This document shows positions 36,325-46,908 of a DNA stretch of 64,000 nucleotides, piece after piece. The first letter of the stretch is position 1. Every line of letters starts with the position of its first letter. Under the pieces are notes generated by a model. The model searched no databases and had not been told where the DNA came from. It worked only from the letters and a program-made list of their open reading frames with translations. Origin of the DNA: Paulinella micropora (Eukaryota; Cercozoa; Imbricatea; Euglyphida; Paulinellidae). A program made the position numbers and the translations under genes. The stretch covers positions 110,001-174,000 of the forward strand of contig WBZZ01006968.1 in assembly GCA_019918135.1 (NCBI GenBank), written 5' to 3'.

Positions 36325-39300
36325 GGTGGCGGCGCGGAACTCGAGAATGAGCCAGTCGAAGACGATATCTACCGGCGCCAGGAAGTCGGGCAGTGTCCGG
36401 GCCTGCAGCGTCGCGGTGTCGGTCAGGCCTACTGCGGTCCAGTCCACAATTGTCTGCGCCGGACCCTCGCCCAGCGCGACCGACACCTTTAGCACGCCCG
36501 TGTCCCACGAACCGCTGACCTTGAGCCCCCACAAGCGCAGGCGGTACGAGTGCCATTGCTGCAAGGTAACTGCGCGCGATAACATGTGCACCACGGCCAC
36601 GGGGTCGTTCGGGTAGCCCGAAATCAAGCGTACGTAGGACCCGCGTGCTGCGTCCGTGCCGCCCCCCGCGGCACCCGTGGCGACTTGGCTGAGCAGCAGC
36701 CAGTGCGTGCCCCACACGAACGACTGTACTAGTACGTAGTCGCGCGCGCAGCCCGTTCCGCCAGCGGGGAACGCCGAGTCCCAACAAGCGCACGCACCCG
36801 CGCCGTTCACGTTGACGCACTCGGCCCACGGGCACAGCTGCTGGGCGCACTGCAGCGCGCCCGCCAGGGGCGACGCGGTCGGCGTGATGGAAACAGTGGG
36901 CGTGGGCGACGGGCTCACGCAGTCGTAAGCGGTGTCGTCGCGGAGCTCGCAGGAGAACTGTCCGCAGTCCGTCACGTTGTGACAGGAGTTCACGTGGTCC
37001 AGCTCCAGCGCGAACAGCCGTACCTCGGAGCTGTAGCTGGTGGCGGCGCGGAACTCCAGAAACATCCGGTCGAAGCGGATGTCGACCGGCGCCAGGAAGT
37101 CGGGCAGCGTGCGTACCTGCAAGGTGGAGGTTTCGGTCAGGACGAGCGCCGTCCAGTCCACAATTGCCTGCGCGGGGCCCGTCGTTCCGAACGCGACCGA
37201 GACCCGCAGTACGCCCGTGTCCCACGAGCCGGCGACCTTGAGGCCCCGCAGCTGCAGGCTGTACACGTGCCACTGCTCCAGTACCACGGCGCGCGAGAAT
37301 GTGTGCACAACGGCCACGGGGTCGGCGGGGTAGCCCGAGTACAGGCGCACGTACGGGCCGTGCGTAGCATCCGCGCCGCCCGACGCGGCGCCCGAGGCAA
37401 CCGCGCTGTGCAGGGCCTACTGCGTGCCCCACACGAGCAATGTAGCACGTAGTCGCGCGCGCAGCCCGTTGTCAGCGGCGGGAAAGGCGGAAGCCCAACA
37501 AGCGCACGCGCCCGCGCCCAGGGTGTTGACGCACTCGGCCCACGGGCACAACTTCTGCGCGCACAGCAGCGCACCCGCGGGAGGCGACGCGGTCGGCGTG
37601 ATGGAAACCGTGGGCGTGGGCGACGGGCTCACGCAGTCGTAGCGGCCGTCGCTGTGCACCGTGCAGGAAAATTGTCCGCAGTCCACGGTCGCTGCGCACG
37701 CGTTGGTGTGCCTGAGCTCGAGCGCAAACAGCTGCAGGCGTGATCGGACCTCCCACGCCCGCGACCAGAACTTGAGCAGGACTCTGTCGAAGCGCACGAC
37801 TGTTGGCGCGAGGAAGTCGGGGACAGTGTACGCCTGCAGGCTCGAGGTGCTGCTGATGTCCACGTCGCCCCCCGCCAGCACCGTGCGCGCGCCCGCGGGG
37901 CCGAGCGCGACCGCCAGCTCCAGCGTGCCCGCCCACACGGCCGAACGTACGTGTGCCACGGCTTGAGCAGCACCTCGCGCCCAAAGGCGTGCACCAACGT
38001 CACCGTGTCCGTGGTGTACGAGGAGTCAAACATCACGTACCTGCGCTGCGTGCCCTCGTCGGTGTAGCCCTGCGCAAAGCCGTTGTAGTTGCGGCTCTCG
38101 AACGTCCAGTACGGCGAGCCGCTGTTGCAGGCGTAGCTCATCTCGGGCAGCACCAGGTCCTGGGCACAGCCCGTGCCGCTCGCGGCCGGAAAGGCCGAGT
38201 CCCAACAAGCGCACGCCGCCGAGCCGTTTGCGTTGACGCACTCGGCCCATGGGTGCACCTCTTGCGCGCATTGCTCGGCGCCCCCCAGGGGCGAAGCAGA
38301 GGGCGTGACAGAAGCCGTGGGCGTGTGCGTAGGGCTCACGCAGTTGTACTCGCCGTCGCCGAGAACAGCGTAAGAGAACTGTCCGCAATTGACGGACGCT
38401 GCGCAGGCGTTCGTGCGCGTGATCCGCAGAGCAAGGAGCTGGATGCCCGAGTCGGGGTTTGCCGAGGGCCCCAAAAACCGGAGAAAGACACGGTCGAAGC
38501 GCACGCTGGTGGTCACAGTGATTTCAGGCAGCACCAGCGTTCCTAGGGTGTCGGTGAAGCCGGCCAGAGCCCACGTCCTGAGCACAAAGCCCCCACCGCT
38601 ATTGCCGAGGGCCAGCGAAATCTCCAGGATGCCGGCGTTGGCTGCCGGGAGCTCTTTGCGGGCTATGAGGCTGAGGCTGTAAGTGAGCCAGGGCCTAAGC
38701 TCCACCTGCTGCCCGAACACGTGCACTACGGCGACAGTGTCTTCCGCGTACCTGCACCGCAGCAGCAAGTAACGACCGTGGTCGGTGTCTCCCAGTGCAG
38801 TGCCGGCGCCGCTAGACTTGTTGAAGGCCCAGTACGGCGAGTCGCTGTTTCCGGCGTAGCTGAACTCCAGCACCACGAGATCCCGCGCGCAGCCGCCTGT
38901 GGTCGGGATCGAGGTGGCCCAGCAAGGGCACGCGGCTGCACCGATCGTGTTGACGCATTCGGCCCACACACACAAATCTTGTTGGCACTGCTGCGCTCCC
39001 GTCGTCAGTGGGGTGGACGTGGGCGACGGACTGTCGGACACAGTCGCGGACACGGACCGGGTGGCGGACTCGGATAACGACGGACTGCCGGACGCGGGCT
39101 CGGATATCGACGGACTGTCGGATGCGGAGGTCGATGCCGACGGACTGTCGGACGCGGAGGTCGATAACGAATGGCTGCTGGACGCGGAGGTCGATGACGA
39201 CTGGCTACTGGACGCAGACTCCGTGACGGACGGGCTGTCGGACGCGCTGCGACTCCCGGAGACTGACACGGTCGCGGTGACACTATCGCTGGCGCCGAGG

Positions 39301-40385
39301 CTCTTGCTCGCGGTCGGTGTCATCGACACAGTCGGCGTCGCGGACGTACTCGAGCTGGCCGAGGCGGTCGCAGACTTGGTCGGACTGGCCGAGGCGGTTG
39401 CGGACGTGGTCGGGCTGGCCGAGGCGGTCTCGGACGCACTCGAGCTGGCCGAGGCGGTCGCGGACGCACTCGGGCTGGCCGAGGCGGACGGGAGCCAGAC
39501 CGTACAGGCTGGCGGCGGGTCCGCGGTGCCGAGGCAGGACTCCCGCGTCGCGTGCAACAGCGCCGGGGGCGCGCCCTGTAGGATCGACTGTGCATCCTGC
39601 AGGCTGTCCAACGCCCAATGCGACAGGTCAGCGCTCACTACCGACCGCGCGAACATGCCTGTCGCGTTAGAGACTAACGACAAATTCCAACGCTCGAGGC
39701 CACCGATTACGTCGGCGTTTGTGTACCGGCAAACATGTAAGCAGTGTCGACAGCGGCCGACATGTTCCAGGTGCTGACGTCCGCAAACGCTAACCGCGGT
39801 GAGTCTGCAAAAGCGCCGCGCCAGACCTGTGCCGCACCGTGTCCTAATGCTCGAGACGTCGAACGTCGCAGCTGCTAGCCCTGCGAAGCTATACGCGAAG
39901 CTCGTGACTTGCGAGGTGTCCAGCTGCCAGAGGGGCGGAATTTGCACTAACCGTGTTTCGCCGTAGAAGTGGTAGCCGCTGCCAGTGTCCAGCTGCAGCC
40001 CACCCCACTGCTCAATCTTCAGCAAGCGCACGTCACCGCTCGTGTACTGATCATGCCACGTTGGCGTCATGGCCCAGCCCGCTACGGTGCCCTTCATAAT
40101 CACTGAGAAGACGCCGGGCGCTGCGTACACGTGTGTACACGGGCCGGGCGCTACGCATACTGACACGGGTGTGCCGTCGCCCCAGCTGACCTGCAAGGTT
40201 TCTGCCAGCCGCCGGCGCCGCGCGGGCGACTGCCCAAGAAAACTAGCGGCGGGCAGTGTCCACACCGAACCGACCGCATCCACTTGTAGATCTAACACCA
40301 AATCATCAGGAGCGGCGGCCACTGCTGTGCACGCTTGTGCGCACCAGACGGTGCTGCTTAGCCATAGTAGCAATTTGTACGCCAT
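36325..40385 (-). pseudogene. BspA/EGF-like modular surface protein, truncated
   Basis: Begins at ATG 40385 with a signal peptide (MAYKLLLWLSSTVWCAQACT). Next comes a PKD-like VSWGDGTPVSV segment and a BspA/DUF285-type region (DVSTWNMSAAVDTAYMFAG appears after a local frame change near 39730-39850). Then a Ser/Ala/Thr/Pro mucin-like stretch (about 39000-39490). The rest is four modules of about 200 residues, each starting with an EGF-like CPWAECVNxxGxxxCxCW segment, followed by a beta-sandwich-like part and a NCGQF...YxCVSPxPTPTxSxTP linker. It is frameshifted near 37950 and 37450 and ends abruptly within the fourth module at the retrotransposon junction, so the 3' end is lost. Probably a virion or host-surface adhesin. 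Confidence 0.7.
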
Positions 40386-41220
40386 GGCTTTTAACTTTGA
40401 GAAGACTCGACAAAAAAAAGAAAGGAGGGGCAAAGGGAGGGGGGGGGGGGGCTCTGGGACAATGTTCGGGCGCGGGGAGGGAGAGAGGAGAAGGGAGAAG
40501 GGAGAGGGGAGAAGGGAGAAGGGAGAGGGAGAACAAAAAGGCAGCGCCCATATCCGGCCAAACGAGTATATCTACCCGACCGGAAAGTCTGGCCACTCGT
40601 GCCACCCGACCGGAAAAGTCTGCCACTCGTGCCACCCGGCAGGAAAAGTCTGGCCACTCGTGCCACCCGACCCGAAAAGTCTGGCCACTCGTGCCACTCG
40701 ACCTGAAAAGTCTGGCTACTCGTGCCACGCGACCGGCCAAGCCAGCTACTCGTGCCCAGCACCGCCGGCGGTGCTCGTGCCAGTGCAGGGCCTGGTGCAA
40801 GTAACCACAGTACAGCTGGCAACCGCACGAGCCGCACTCGTACAGCGCACGGGGCGCCGCGCGCTGACAGCGCGGGTAGCCACAGCGCAGCTGCACCCAA
40901 GCGGCGGGGGCCGCAGCGCAGCCCCGTGCTGGCCGACGCACTCTGCTCTTTGCAGGGCCAGCGCCCGGGCCCGCCGCCCCGTACCGAGCGGGGTGCCCTG
41001 CGGGGGGCAGGCCGTCCTCCCCGCGCCAGCGGCCCCCCCCCCCCCCCCCCCCCCCCCCCCGCCAGCGGGCCCCCCGCCTACGGGCCAACGGGCCCCCCGC
41101 CCACGCGCCTCCCGCCAGCGGGCCCCCCGCCAGAGCGCGTGTGCCGCGGGGGGGGGGGGGGGGGGAAGGGGGGTGTCCCCCCCCCCCCCCCCCCAGCCTT
41201 CTTCTCCCTCCGGCCACCAC
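40306..41220 (-). CDS. MYND-type zinc-finger ORF
   Basis: A minus-strand frame with a clear MYND-like finger at about 40760-40895: CGYPRC, then YECGSCGCQLYC and HQALHWHEHRRRC, the paired C-x2/3-C plus YC...HQ..HW..H...C layout of MYND domains, which bind proline-rich peptides. The N-terminal part is encoded by dG/dC tracts (poly-Gly/Pro) and the C-terminal part by 31-32 bp tandem repeats (RVARVARLF-type text), so only the finger is convincing. No ATG is obvious; a GTG at 41220 is the frame limit. Neighbours are divergent genes on both sides. MYND proteins are frequent in large DNA viruses of protists. Confidence 0.45.
   Translation of the reverse strand: MVAGGRRRLGGGGGGHPPSPPPPPRGTRALAGGPLAGGAWAGGPLARRRGARWRGGGGGGGGGRWRGEDGLPPAGHPARYGAAGPGAGPAKSRVRRPARGCAAAPAAWVQLRCGYPRCQRAAPRALYECGSCGCQLYCGYLHQALHWHEHRRRCWARVAGLAGRVARVARLFRSSGTSGQTFRVGWHEWPDFSCRVARVADFSGRVARVARLSGRVDILVWPDMGAAFLFSLSLLPSPLSLLPSPLSLPAPEHCPRAPPPPPFAPPFFFLSSLLKVKSHGVQIATMAKQHRLVRTSVHSSGRRS
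40574..40757. repeat. 31-32 bp tandem repeat, about 5 copies
   Basis: Units contain AAAAGTCTGGCCACTCGTGC followed by CACCCGACC, with small differences. They lie downstream of the MYND finger on the minus strand. Contiguous without spacers, so not a CRISPR array. Confidence 0.85.
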
Positions 41221-41264
41221 GCGTGGGGGAGTGCCGGCCGGCCGCGACGAAGAGACAATCAGAC

Positions 41265-44200
41265 ATGTCCCGGCCGCCGGCAGCGGCCGAGAGCCAGCCT
41301 CCCCCGCCGGGCGGCCCGGCCCCGCCCGGCGCCCCGGCGGAAGCGGAAGCGGGTGTGTCGTGGTGGGTCCCGGCCCCGCGCCAGCCCGCCCCCGGCAGCC
41401 TGCTCTGGCTGGTGCCGCGGCGGGGCCGCCGGGCGGCGGAGGGGCGAGTCGTGCTGTCGCTGACCGGGCCCGGCCAAGACCAGCGGGCCTGGCTCAGCAA
41501 CGTGGCGGACCCCGTGCACCAGGGCCTGGTGAGCTTTTCGCTGCACCCCGCCGGCTTCGTCCGGGGGCGCTCCGCCGGCGTCTGGCTGTACGATTACGAC
41601 CGGGACGAGGTGCTGCCCCTGGTCGAGGAGGCCAAGCTGTGGCAGAAGCTGCCGCCCTCCGTCGTGCCGCGCACCCCCTGCAAGCGGGCGCGCGCGCTGC
41701 GCCGCCTGGGCCACGCCGCCTCCGCGCCCAAGGCGGCGCTCGCGCGGGCGCTGGCAGCCCTGGCCGGGCTGGTGGGCGCTGCGCTTTTTGCTGGAGGACG
41801 GCCGCTGGGCCCCCTTCCTGTTCTTATTCGGGCCCCGCGCCGAGTGGCTGTGGCGCAGCCGGCGGCGGACCAGGCGCCGCTGGCTCGCTGCGTTGCTGGA
41901 CTCGCCGCCGGGGGGCACGGACCCGCGCTACTTCTTCGACGGGGACCTGCTGCTGCCGGGCGCACTAGACGGCCCGGCGCTGACCCCGGCCCACTTCCAG
42001 CGCCTGGGCCGGCTGCTCCGGGCCCGCCTGGCGGCGGGGCTCGGGCCCGCGGGCCGGCGCCTCGTGCTCGTCCATTACTGGCTGCGCCTGACCCTCGCCG
42101 TGCGCAAGAGCTCGTGTTTCCAACTCACGGCCTGCCCACCCTCTGCCCAGGCGCTGGTGGACGAGCTGCTGCCGAACCTCGACCGCCGCTCGGAACACGG
42201 CCGCCACCTCTTCCCCGGCTTCTCCGACCTGCTGCGGCAGTTGTTACTGCCGGATGGCTCGCTGTGGTGCGAGGACTGGTGCGAGCCCGCCGGCGAGCAC
42301 GCGTACGCGCTCAAGCCGCACGTCACGCCGGCCGTGCTGGAGCCCGTGCTAAGTGACCTCTGGGGGCTCGGCGCGGGGGGCTCCGTGGGCGGCTGCGCCC
42401 GCTGCGCCGGCGCCGAGCCACCCCCGCCCAAGCGCCGCCGCCGCCGCGCGGGTGGCTCGGCGCCCACGGAGCCCGCGTGGCTGCACCCCCACCCCGGCCT
42501 CTGGGTGCCCCAGGACCTGTGGCGCCAGGAGCAGGCCCTCGCGGGCCGCCTGCGGGACCTGGCCACGTCGGGCTGCGGCCACCTGCTGGCCAGGCTCCGG
42601 GCCCGCGGGCCGGGGGCTGACGCCTTCGTGCCCAGCGAGGAACAGCGCCGCGCCGCCGAGGTGTGCCTGCGCTCGCGCCTCGGCGTCCTCGTCGGGGCCG
42701 CCGGCACGGGCAAGACCTCGCTGGCCGCTCTTGTTCGTGGCCGTGACGTGCCAGGCCGTCGCCGCCGCCCGGCGGGCCTGGGCCGGGGGCCCCGGCCCGG
42801 CTGGGGACGCTGCCGGGGACCCCGCCTGCCGCCAGTGCCGCGGCCCCCGCCGCCGGCCGAGGGCTGGGGCTCGTACGTCACGACCGGCTTCTACACGTCC
42901 GCCCTGCTAGAGGCGTACGCGGCGCTGCCGCCGAGGCCCGCCTGGCCGACGCCCGCCCTCGTGGTCGTCGACGAGCTGTCCTTGTTCAGTCCGGCGGCCC
43001 TGCTCCGCCTCTTGGACGTGCTGGCCGGGCTTGCCCCCTCGGTGGCGGGCTTGCTCCTGCTCGGGGACAGCGCGCAGCTGCCGTCCATGGGGCAGGGCTG
43101 CGTGCTGGCGCTGGCCCAACGCCTGTTCCCCGCCTGCTGCGCGTGCCTGGACACCGTCAGGCGCGGCCAGGCCGGCGCCGGCGGCCTCACGCAGGTGCAG
43201 CGCCTGGCGCGGACGCTGCGCCCGGGGGCCGACCCCCGCAGCATTGCGGAAGTGCGCGCCTGGCCCAACGCGGTCCTGCTACTTCCGCCTGCACGTAGGC
43301 CCCGACGAGCTGCGCGAGTTAGCCCTTGGCTGGTTCCGGCAATACGAGCCCCCCGGGGGGGTGACCCGCGGGGCCGTGCGCGGGGGGTTGCGCTGCCCGA
43401 GCTACCAGCTCGCGACCGTGCGGGCGCAGGAAAGGCAACTGCTCAACGAGTGGCTGGCGGGGGCCGCCGGCGCCGTCCGGGCGGCCAACGGCGTCCAGGC
43501 CCTGCGGCCGGGGCTCAAGGTCCGGCTGAAGGCGCCCCGCGGCTGCCCCGCGAGGCGGGTCCTGGCGCAGGCGGCGCGCATCTTCGTCGAGCCGGGGGAT
43601 CTGTGGGCCGAGAACGCCCCGCCGGCCGCCGCGCCGGCCAGGCTCGTCCGGGTGCCGCCGGACCAGGGGCCCTGGGCCCGGCTCGAGGAAGTGCGGGCGG
43701 TGGGCTACCTGCTCGACATCTCGGACGTGTGGTTGCAATGTTCGCGGGACGCCAAGAACGTGGCGGTGCGGTGCTTTCCCGGTGGCAGCGCGCTGCCGGA
43801 CACCCGCGCTCCCCTGCCGGCGCAGGTCGGCCGGCGCTCCTGTCCCCTGGCTTTCCGGCGCTTCCTCGTCTGGACGGGCGCGGTAGGGGGCCGCGCGGGC
43901 CTAGTGGAGTTCTACAGCCAGGACCAGCACGGCCGGGCAGCGCTGGAGCTGGGGTACGCCCTCACCGACGTGTGCGTCCAAGGGGGGGAGCTCCGGCACC
44001 TGCACCTGGTCCTGTCGCCGCACGCTTCGCCGCGCCACTACTTTCTGCGCCAGATCGCCTACACCGCCCTGACCCGAGCCACCCGCACGGCCAGCATCGT
44101 GCTGCCGCTGGCGGGCGGACGGGGCCGGCTGACGCCCCGCGAGTATTGGGAAAAGGTCAGGCGCGCCGACGTCCGGGTGCTCACGGCCACGGTGGAGGGG

Positions 44201-44266
44201 GCGCCCCCCTCGCTCCCCGCCGCCGCCGAGCAGGAGGTCGGGCCGGAGGCCGCGGGGGGGTCCTAG
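41265..44266 (+). pseudogene. SF1 (RecD/Pif1-like) DNA helicase, frameshifted
   Basis: From ATG 41265. About 300 N-terminal residues of unknown fold are followed by an SF1B helicase: Walker A GAAGTGKTSL (about 42690), Walker B with Asp-Glu in LVVVDELSLF (about 42960), motif III LLGDSAQLPSMGQG (about 43055), and a UvrD-C-like end with motif VI IAYTALTRATRT (about 44055). Such helicases act in replication or recombination of large DNA viruses. The reading frame changes near 41775, 42730, 42850 and 43275; each break lies in GC-rich text where the alternative frame continues the domain. The stop (TAG) is at 44264-44266. Either a decayed copy or homopolymer-type assembly errors. Confidence 0.8.
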
Positions 44267-44717
44267 CATCTACTCCGCGCTAGTTCACCCCGCGGCTCGC
44301 AGCCCCCGGCCCGCCTCTTCCCCGGCCGGCCGGCTACGAGCGGGGGAGCCGTTGGGCGGGACGGGGGGGGTGCGCCCCCCCTCCCTATCGCGAGCCCAGC
44401 AGCACGGGCGCAGTCAAAGGAGCTGGTTACTCTAGCTAACGGTACGTTGCCTCGTTGTTGGTCGGCGGCCAGAACTAAAGCCAGAGCGCAGTTCAGGACG
44501 ACAAGAGCCAAGAAAAAGGTGGTGGCCGGCAACCGAGCCAGCTACCACCGAAAGAAGAAAGGGCCGGCCCACGTTAGGTTTTTTAATGTTTCGTCGTCCG
44601 GAGTTCCCGCCTGTCCTTCTAGCCACGGCCAGCCACCATTGCAGACAACCACCCCTGCGTGCTCACCGTGGTTGGCCTTTCCCCGGGGGCGTGCCGACAA
44701 GTCTAGCCCGCAGGCCC
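44267..44717. other. Spacer
   Basis: About 450 bp with G/C tracts between the 3' ends of the helicase and the first LRR gene (convergent). A minus-strand frame at 44532-44263 begins with a hydrophobic, signal-like sequence but lacks an ATG; not called. Confidence 0.5.
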
Positions 44718-46652
44718 TCACTCCTGCCACAGCCGTGGGTGGAGCCAGCCTAGGTACCGCAGCCGGGGCAGCCGTGCCAAGTGTGGCAGCCCCGCGCTCG
44801 TCAGTCGTGTACAGGCTGCCAATTCCAGTTCTTCCAGGTGCCACAGCCGTGTCAAGTGAATCAAGCCCGCGTCAGTCAGCCGCTGACAATGGCTGAGGTC
44901 CAGGTGCCGCAGCCGGGGCAACCCGGCCAGGTATGGTAGCCCCGTGCCTGTTATCTCTGTCGCTTTCAGCTCTAGGTGCTGCAGGTGCTGCAACCCCGCC
45001 AGGTGCTGCAGCCCGACGTCTGCCAGTCCCCTGCAGTAGCCCAAGTCCAGGCGCTGCAGCCGCTGCAAGGGCGCCAGGTACTGCAGCCCCACGTCCGTCA
45101 CTCGAGAACATGAACTCAGGCTTAGATACCGCAGCTGGCGCAGGGACGCCAGGCGTGCTAGCCCCGCGTCCTGCATTTCATAACACCAGCCCAGGTCTAG
45201 GTGCTGCAGCTGGTGCAGGGGCGCCACGTGCGCTAGCCCCGCGCCTGTCAGTCCATGACAGTAGTGCAGGTTTAAGTGCTGGAGCCGAGTTAGCCCTGCC
45301 AGGGGTGCCAAATCCGCGTCGGTCAACGACAGGCCGCCCAGGTCTAGGTGTTGCAGCTGGCGTAGCGTAGTCAAGCACCGTGTCCACGTGCCTGTTAATT
45401 GTTTACAGTCATTGAGGCTGAGGTGCCGCAGGTGCCTGAGCTCCGCCAGGCACGCCACTCCCGCGTCCGTCAGACCCTGACAACCGCATAGGTTTAGGTG
45501 CCACAGCTGCCGCAAGCCCGCCAAGCGCGCTAGCCCCAGGCCTGTCAGCTGGGTGCATTCCAGGAGGTCCAGGTGCCGCAAGTCCTCCAGTTCAGCCAGG
45601 TGTGCTAGCCCCCTGTCCGTCAGCAGCTGCCGGCAAGCGCGCAAGCCCAGGTGCTGCAGCCGGCCTAGGTTCTTCAGGCGCCCCAATCCCGCGTCCGTTA
45701 TGGCTAAGCAGTCGCTCAAGTCTAGGTACTGAAGCTGGTGTAACTCCGTCAGGTGCGCTAAGCCCGCGTCCGTCAGGTCGGGACAATTGTCCAGCTCTAA
45801 GTGCTGCAGCCCGTGCAGTGTTCCTAGGTGCGCCAATCCCTCGTTCGTTATTCCAGGACAGTCGCTCAGGTCTAGGTGTTGCAGGCCCCGCAGCTTGGCC
45901 ACGTGCACCAAACCAGCGCTCGTTATTTCTGGACATTCGCTGAGGTCTAGGTGCCGCAGGCTCTGCAGCTCCGCCAGGTGCCCCAGGCCCGCGTCCGTTA
46001 CGTGTTCGCAACCGCTCAAGTCTAGGTGCCGCAGGCCAGGCAGCTCCGCCAGGTGCACTAGCCCCGCGCCCGCCAGCCCGGGGGAGCGGGTCAATTCCAA
46101 GTGCCGCAGCTGGCCCAAGCTAGCCAGGGGCGCCAGCTCACCGGCCCCGAGTTCACCCGACAGCGCGCCCAACCTCAGACTGCGCAGGCTCCCGCGCCAG
46201 GCCTCCAGGCCTGTCAGGCATTGGCTGCTTAAGCCGGGGCAGGATGTCAGGTCTAGGTGTGACAGCCCGGGGACGTAAGGGGGCGACCTCTGTAGCAACT
46301 CCAGGGTGGCAGCGGCCGTTTCCCGCCAGTTCCTCTTCAGCACCAGCCCCTCGACCGAGACCCGGGGGCGGAGCCACCACAGGTCTACCAGGACCTGCTT
46401 GTATGGCCAGACCTCTAGCCAGGGCACACGGGGCCGGGCCCCGGCCCGGCGCCAGGCGTGCCCCCACAGCTCTACCAGGCGCACGTGCTCGGGCCGGGCC
46501 AGGTCCAGCTCCCGGTTCGCGGCCCCGGTCACTGGCCAGGCAGCGGGTGAGGACGGCCACCGGTAGTGCTCCGGCGAGGCACAGGCTAGCGTGGCCACGT
46601 CCGCCCAGCCCAGCCAGCGTAACGACCGCAGGTAAGCGTCGCTGGCTTGCAT
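44718..46652 (-). CDS. F-box-like/LRR protein 1 (644 aa)
   Basis: Intact from ATG 46652. The N-terminal about 150 residues (YLRSLRWLGWADVATLACAS start) resemble an F-box-like head, followed by roughly 19 leucine-rich repeats of about 24-25 residues with the cysteine-containing pattern LxxLxxLxHLDLSxCxxITDAGLxHL. That repeat type is found in FBXL-family ubiquitin-ligase adaptors and in many giant-virus and intracellular-bacterium effectors. A role as substrate adaptor that redirects ubiquitination is inference. It is a tandem paralog of the next gene. Confidence 0.85.
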   Translation of the reverse strand: MQASDAYLRSLRWLGWADVATLACASPEHYRWPSSPAAWPVTGAANRELDLARPEHVRLVELWGHAWRRAGARPRVPWLEVWPYKQVLVDLWWLRPRVSVEGLVLKRNWRETAAATLELLQRSPPYVPGLSHLDLTSCPGLSSQCLTGLEAWRGSLRSLRLGALSGELGAGELAPLASLGQLRHLELTRSPGLAGAGLVHLAELPGLRHLDLSGCEHVTDAGLGHLAELQSLRHLDLSECPEITSAGLVHVAKLRGLQHLDLSDCPGITNEGLAHLGTLHGLQHLELDNCPDLTDAGLAHLTELHQLQYLDLSDCLAITDAGLGRLKNLGRLQHLGLRACRQLLTDRGLAHLAELEDLRHLDLLECTQLTGLGLARLAGLRQLWHLNLCGCQGLTDAGVACLAELRHLRHLSLNDCKQLTGTWTRCLTTLRQLQHLDLGGLSLTDADLAPLAGLTRLQHLNLHYCHGLTGAGLAHVAPLHQLQHLDLGWCYEMQDAGLARLASLRQLRYLSLSSCSRVTDVGLQYLAPLQRLQRLDLGYCRGLADVGLQHLAGLQHLQHLELKATEITGTGLPYLAGLPRLRHLDLSHCQRLTDAGLIHLTRLWHLEELELAACTRLTSAGLPHLARLPRLRYLGWLHPRLWQE

Positions 46653-46696
46653 TCAGAGGAGGGGGCCGAGAGGGGCGCGCTGGTGCTCGGAATACC

Positions 46697-46702
46697 TTTA
46701 TT
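46697..46702 (-). terminator. AATAAA polyadenylation signal
   Basis: AATAAA on the minus strand about 205 bp past the stop of LRR gene 2 and just upstream of LRR gene 1. Confidence 0.55.
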
Positions 46703-46908
46703 GCCACGGCTGCCGCTCCCCGGCGCTCTGCGTGCGGCGAGCAGGCCGGAAGGCGGTGGGGGAAGGGGGGAGGGGGGGGGGGGGGAAGAAGGGGGGGGCG
46801 GGATGCCAAGGCTACGGGGCCCGGGGGGTGGCCTCTTCTTCTTCCCCAGAGGGCTCACGAGAGGAGGAGGCCGGCCCCACCCCCAGGGGCGTGCCGGCAC
46901 AGCCGCTT

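Noticed and set aside
40574..40757. Short direct repeats as a CRISPR array
   Set aside because: Units are contiguous with no unique spacers, and the context is eukaryotic/viral.
44447..46809. Long plus-strand frames opposite the LRR genes
   Set aside because: They mirror the regular codon pattern of the leucine-rich repeats on the other strand.
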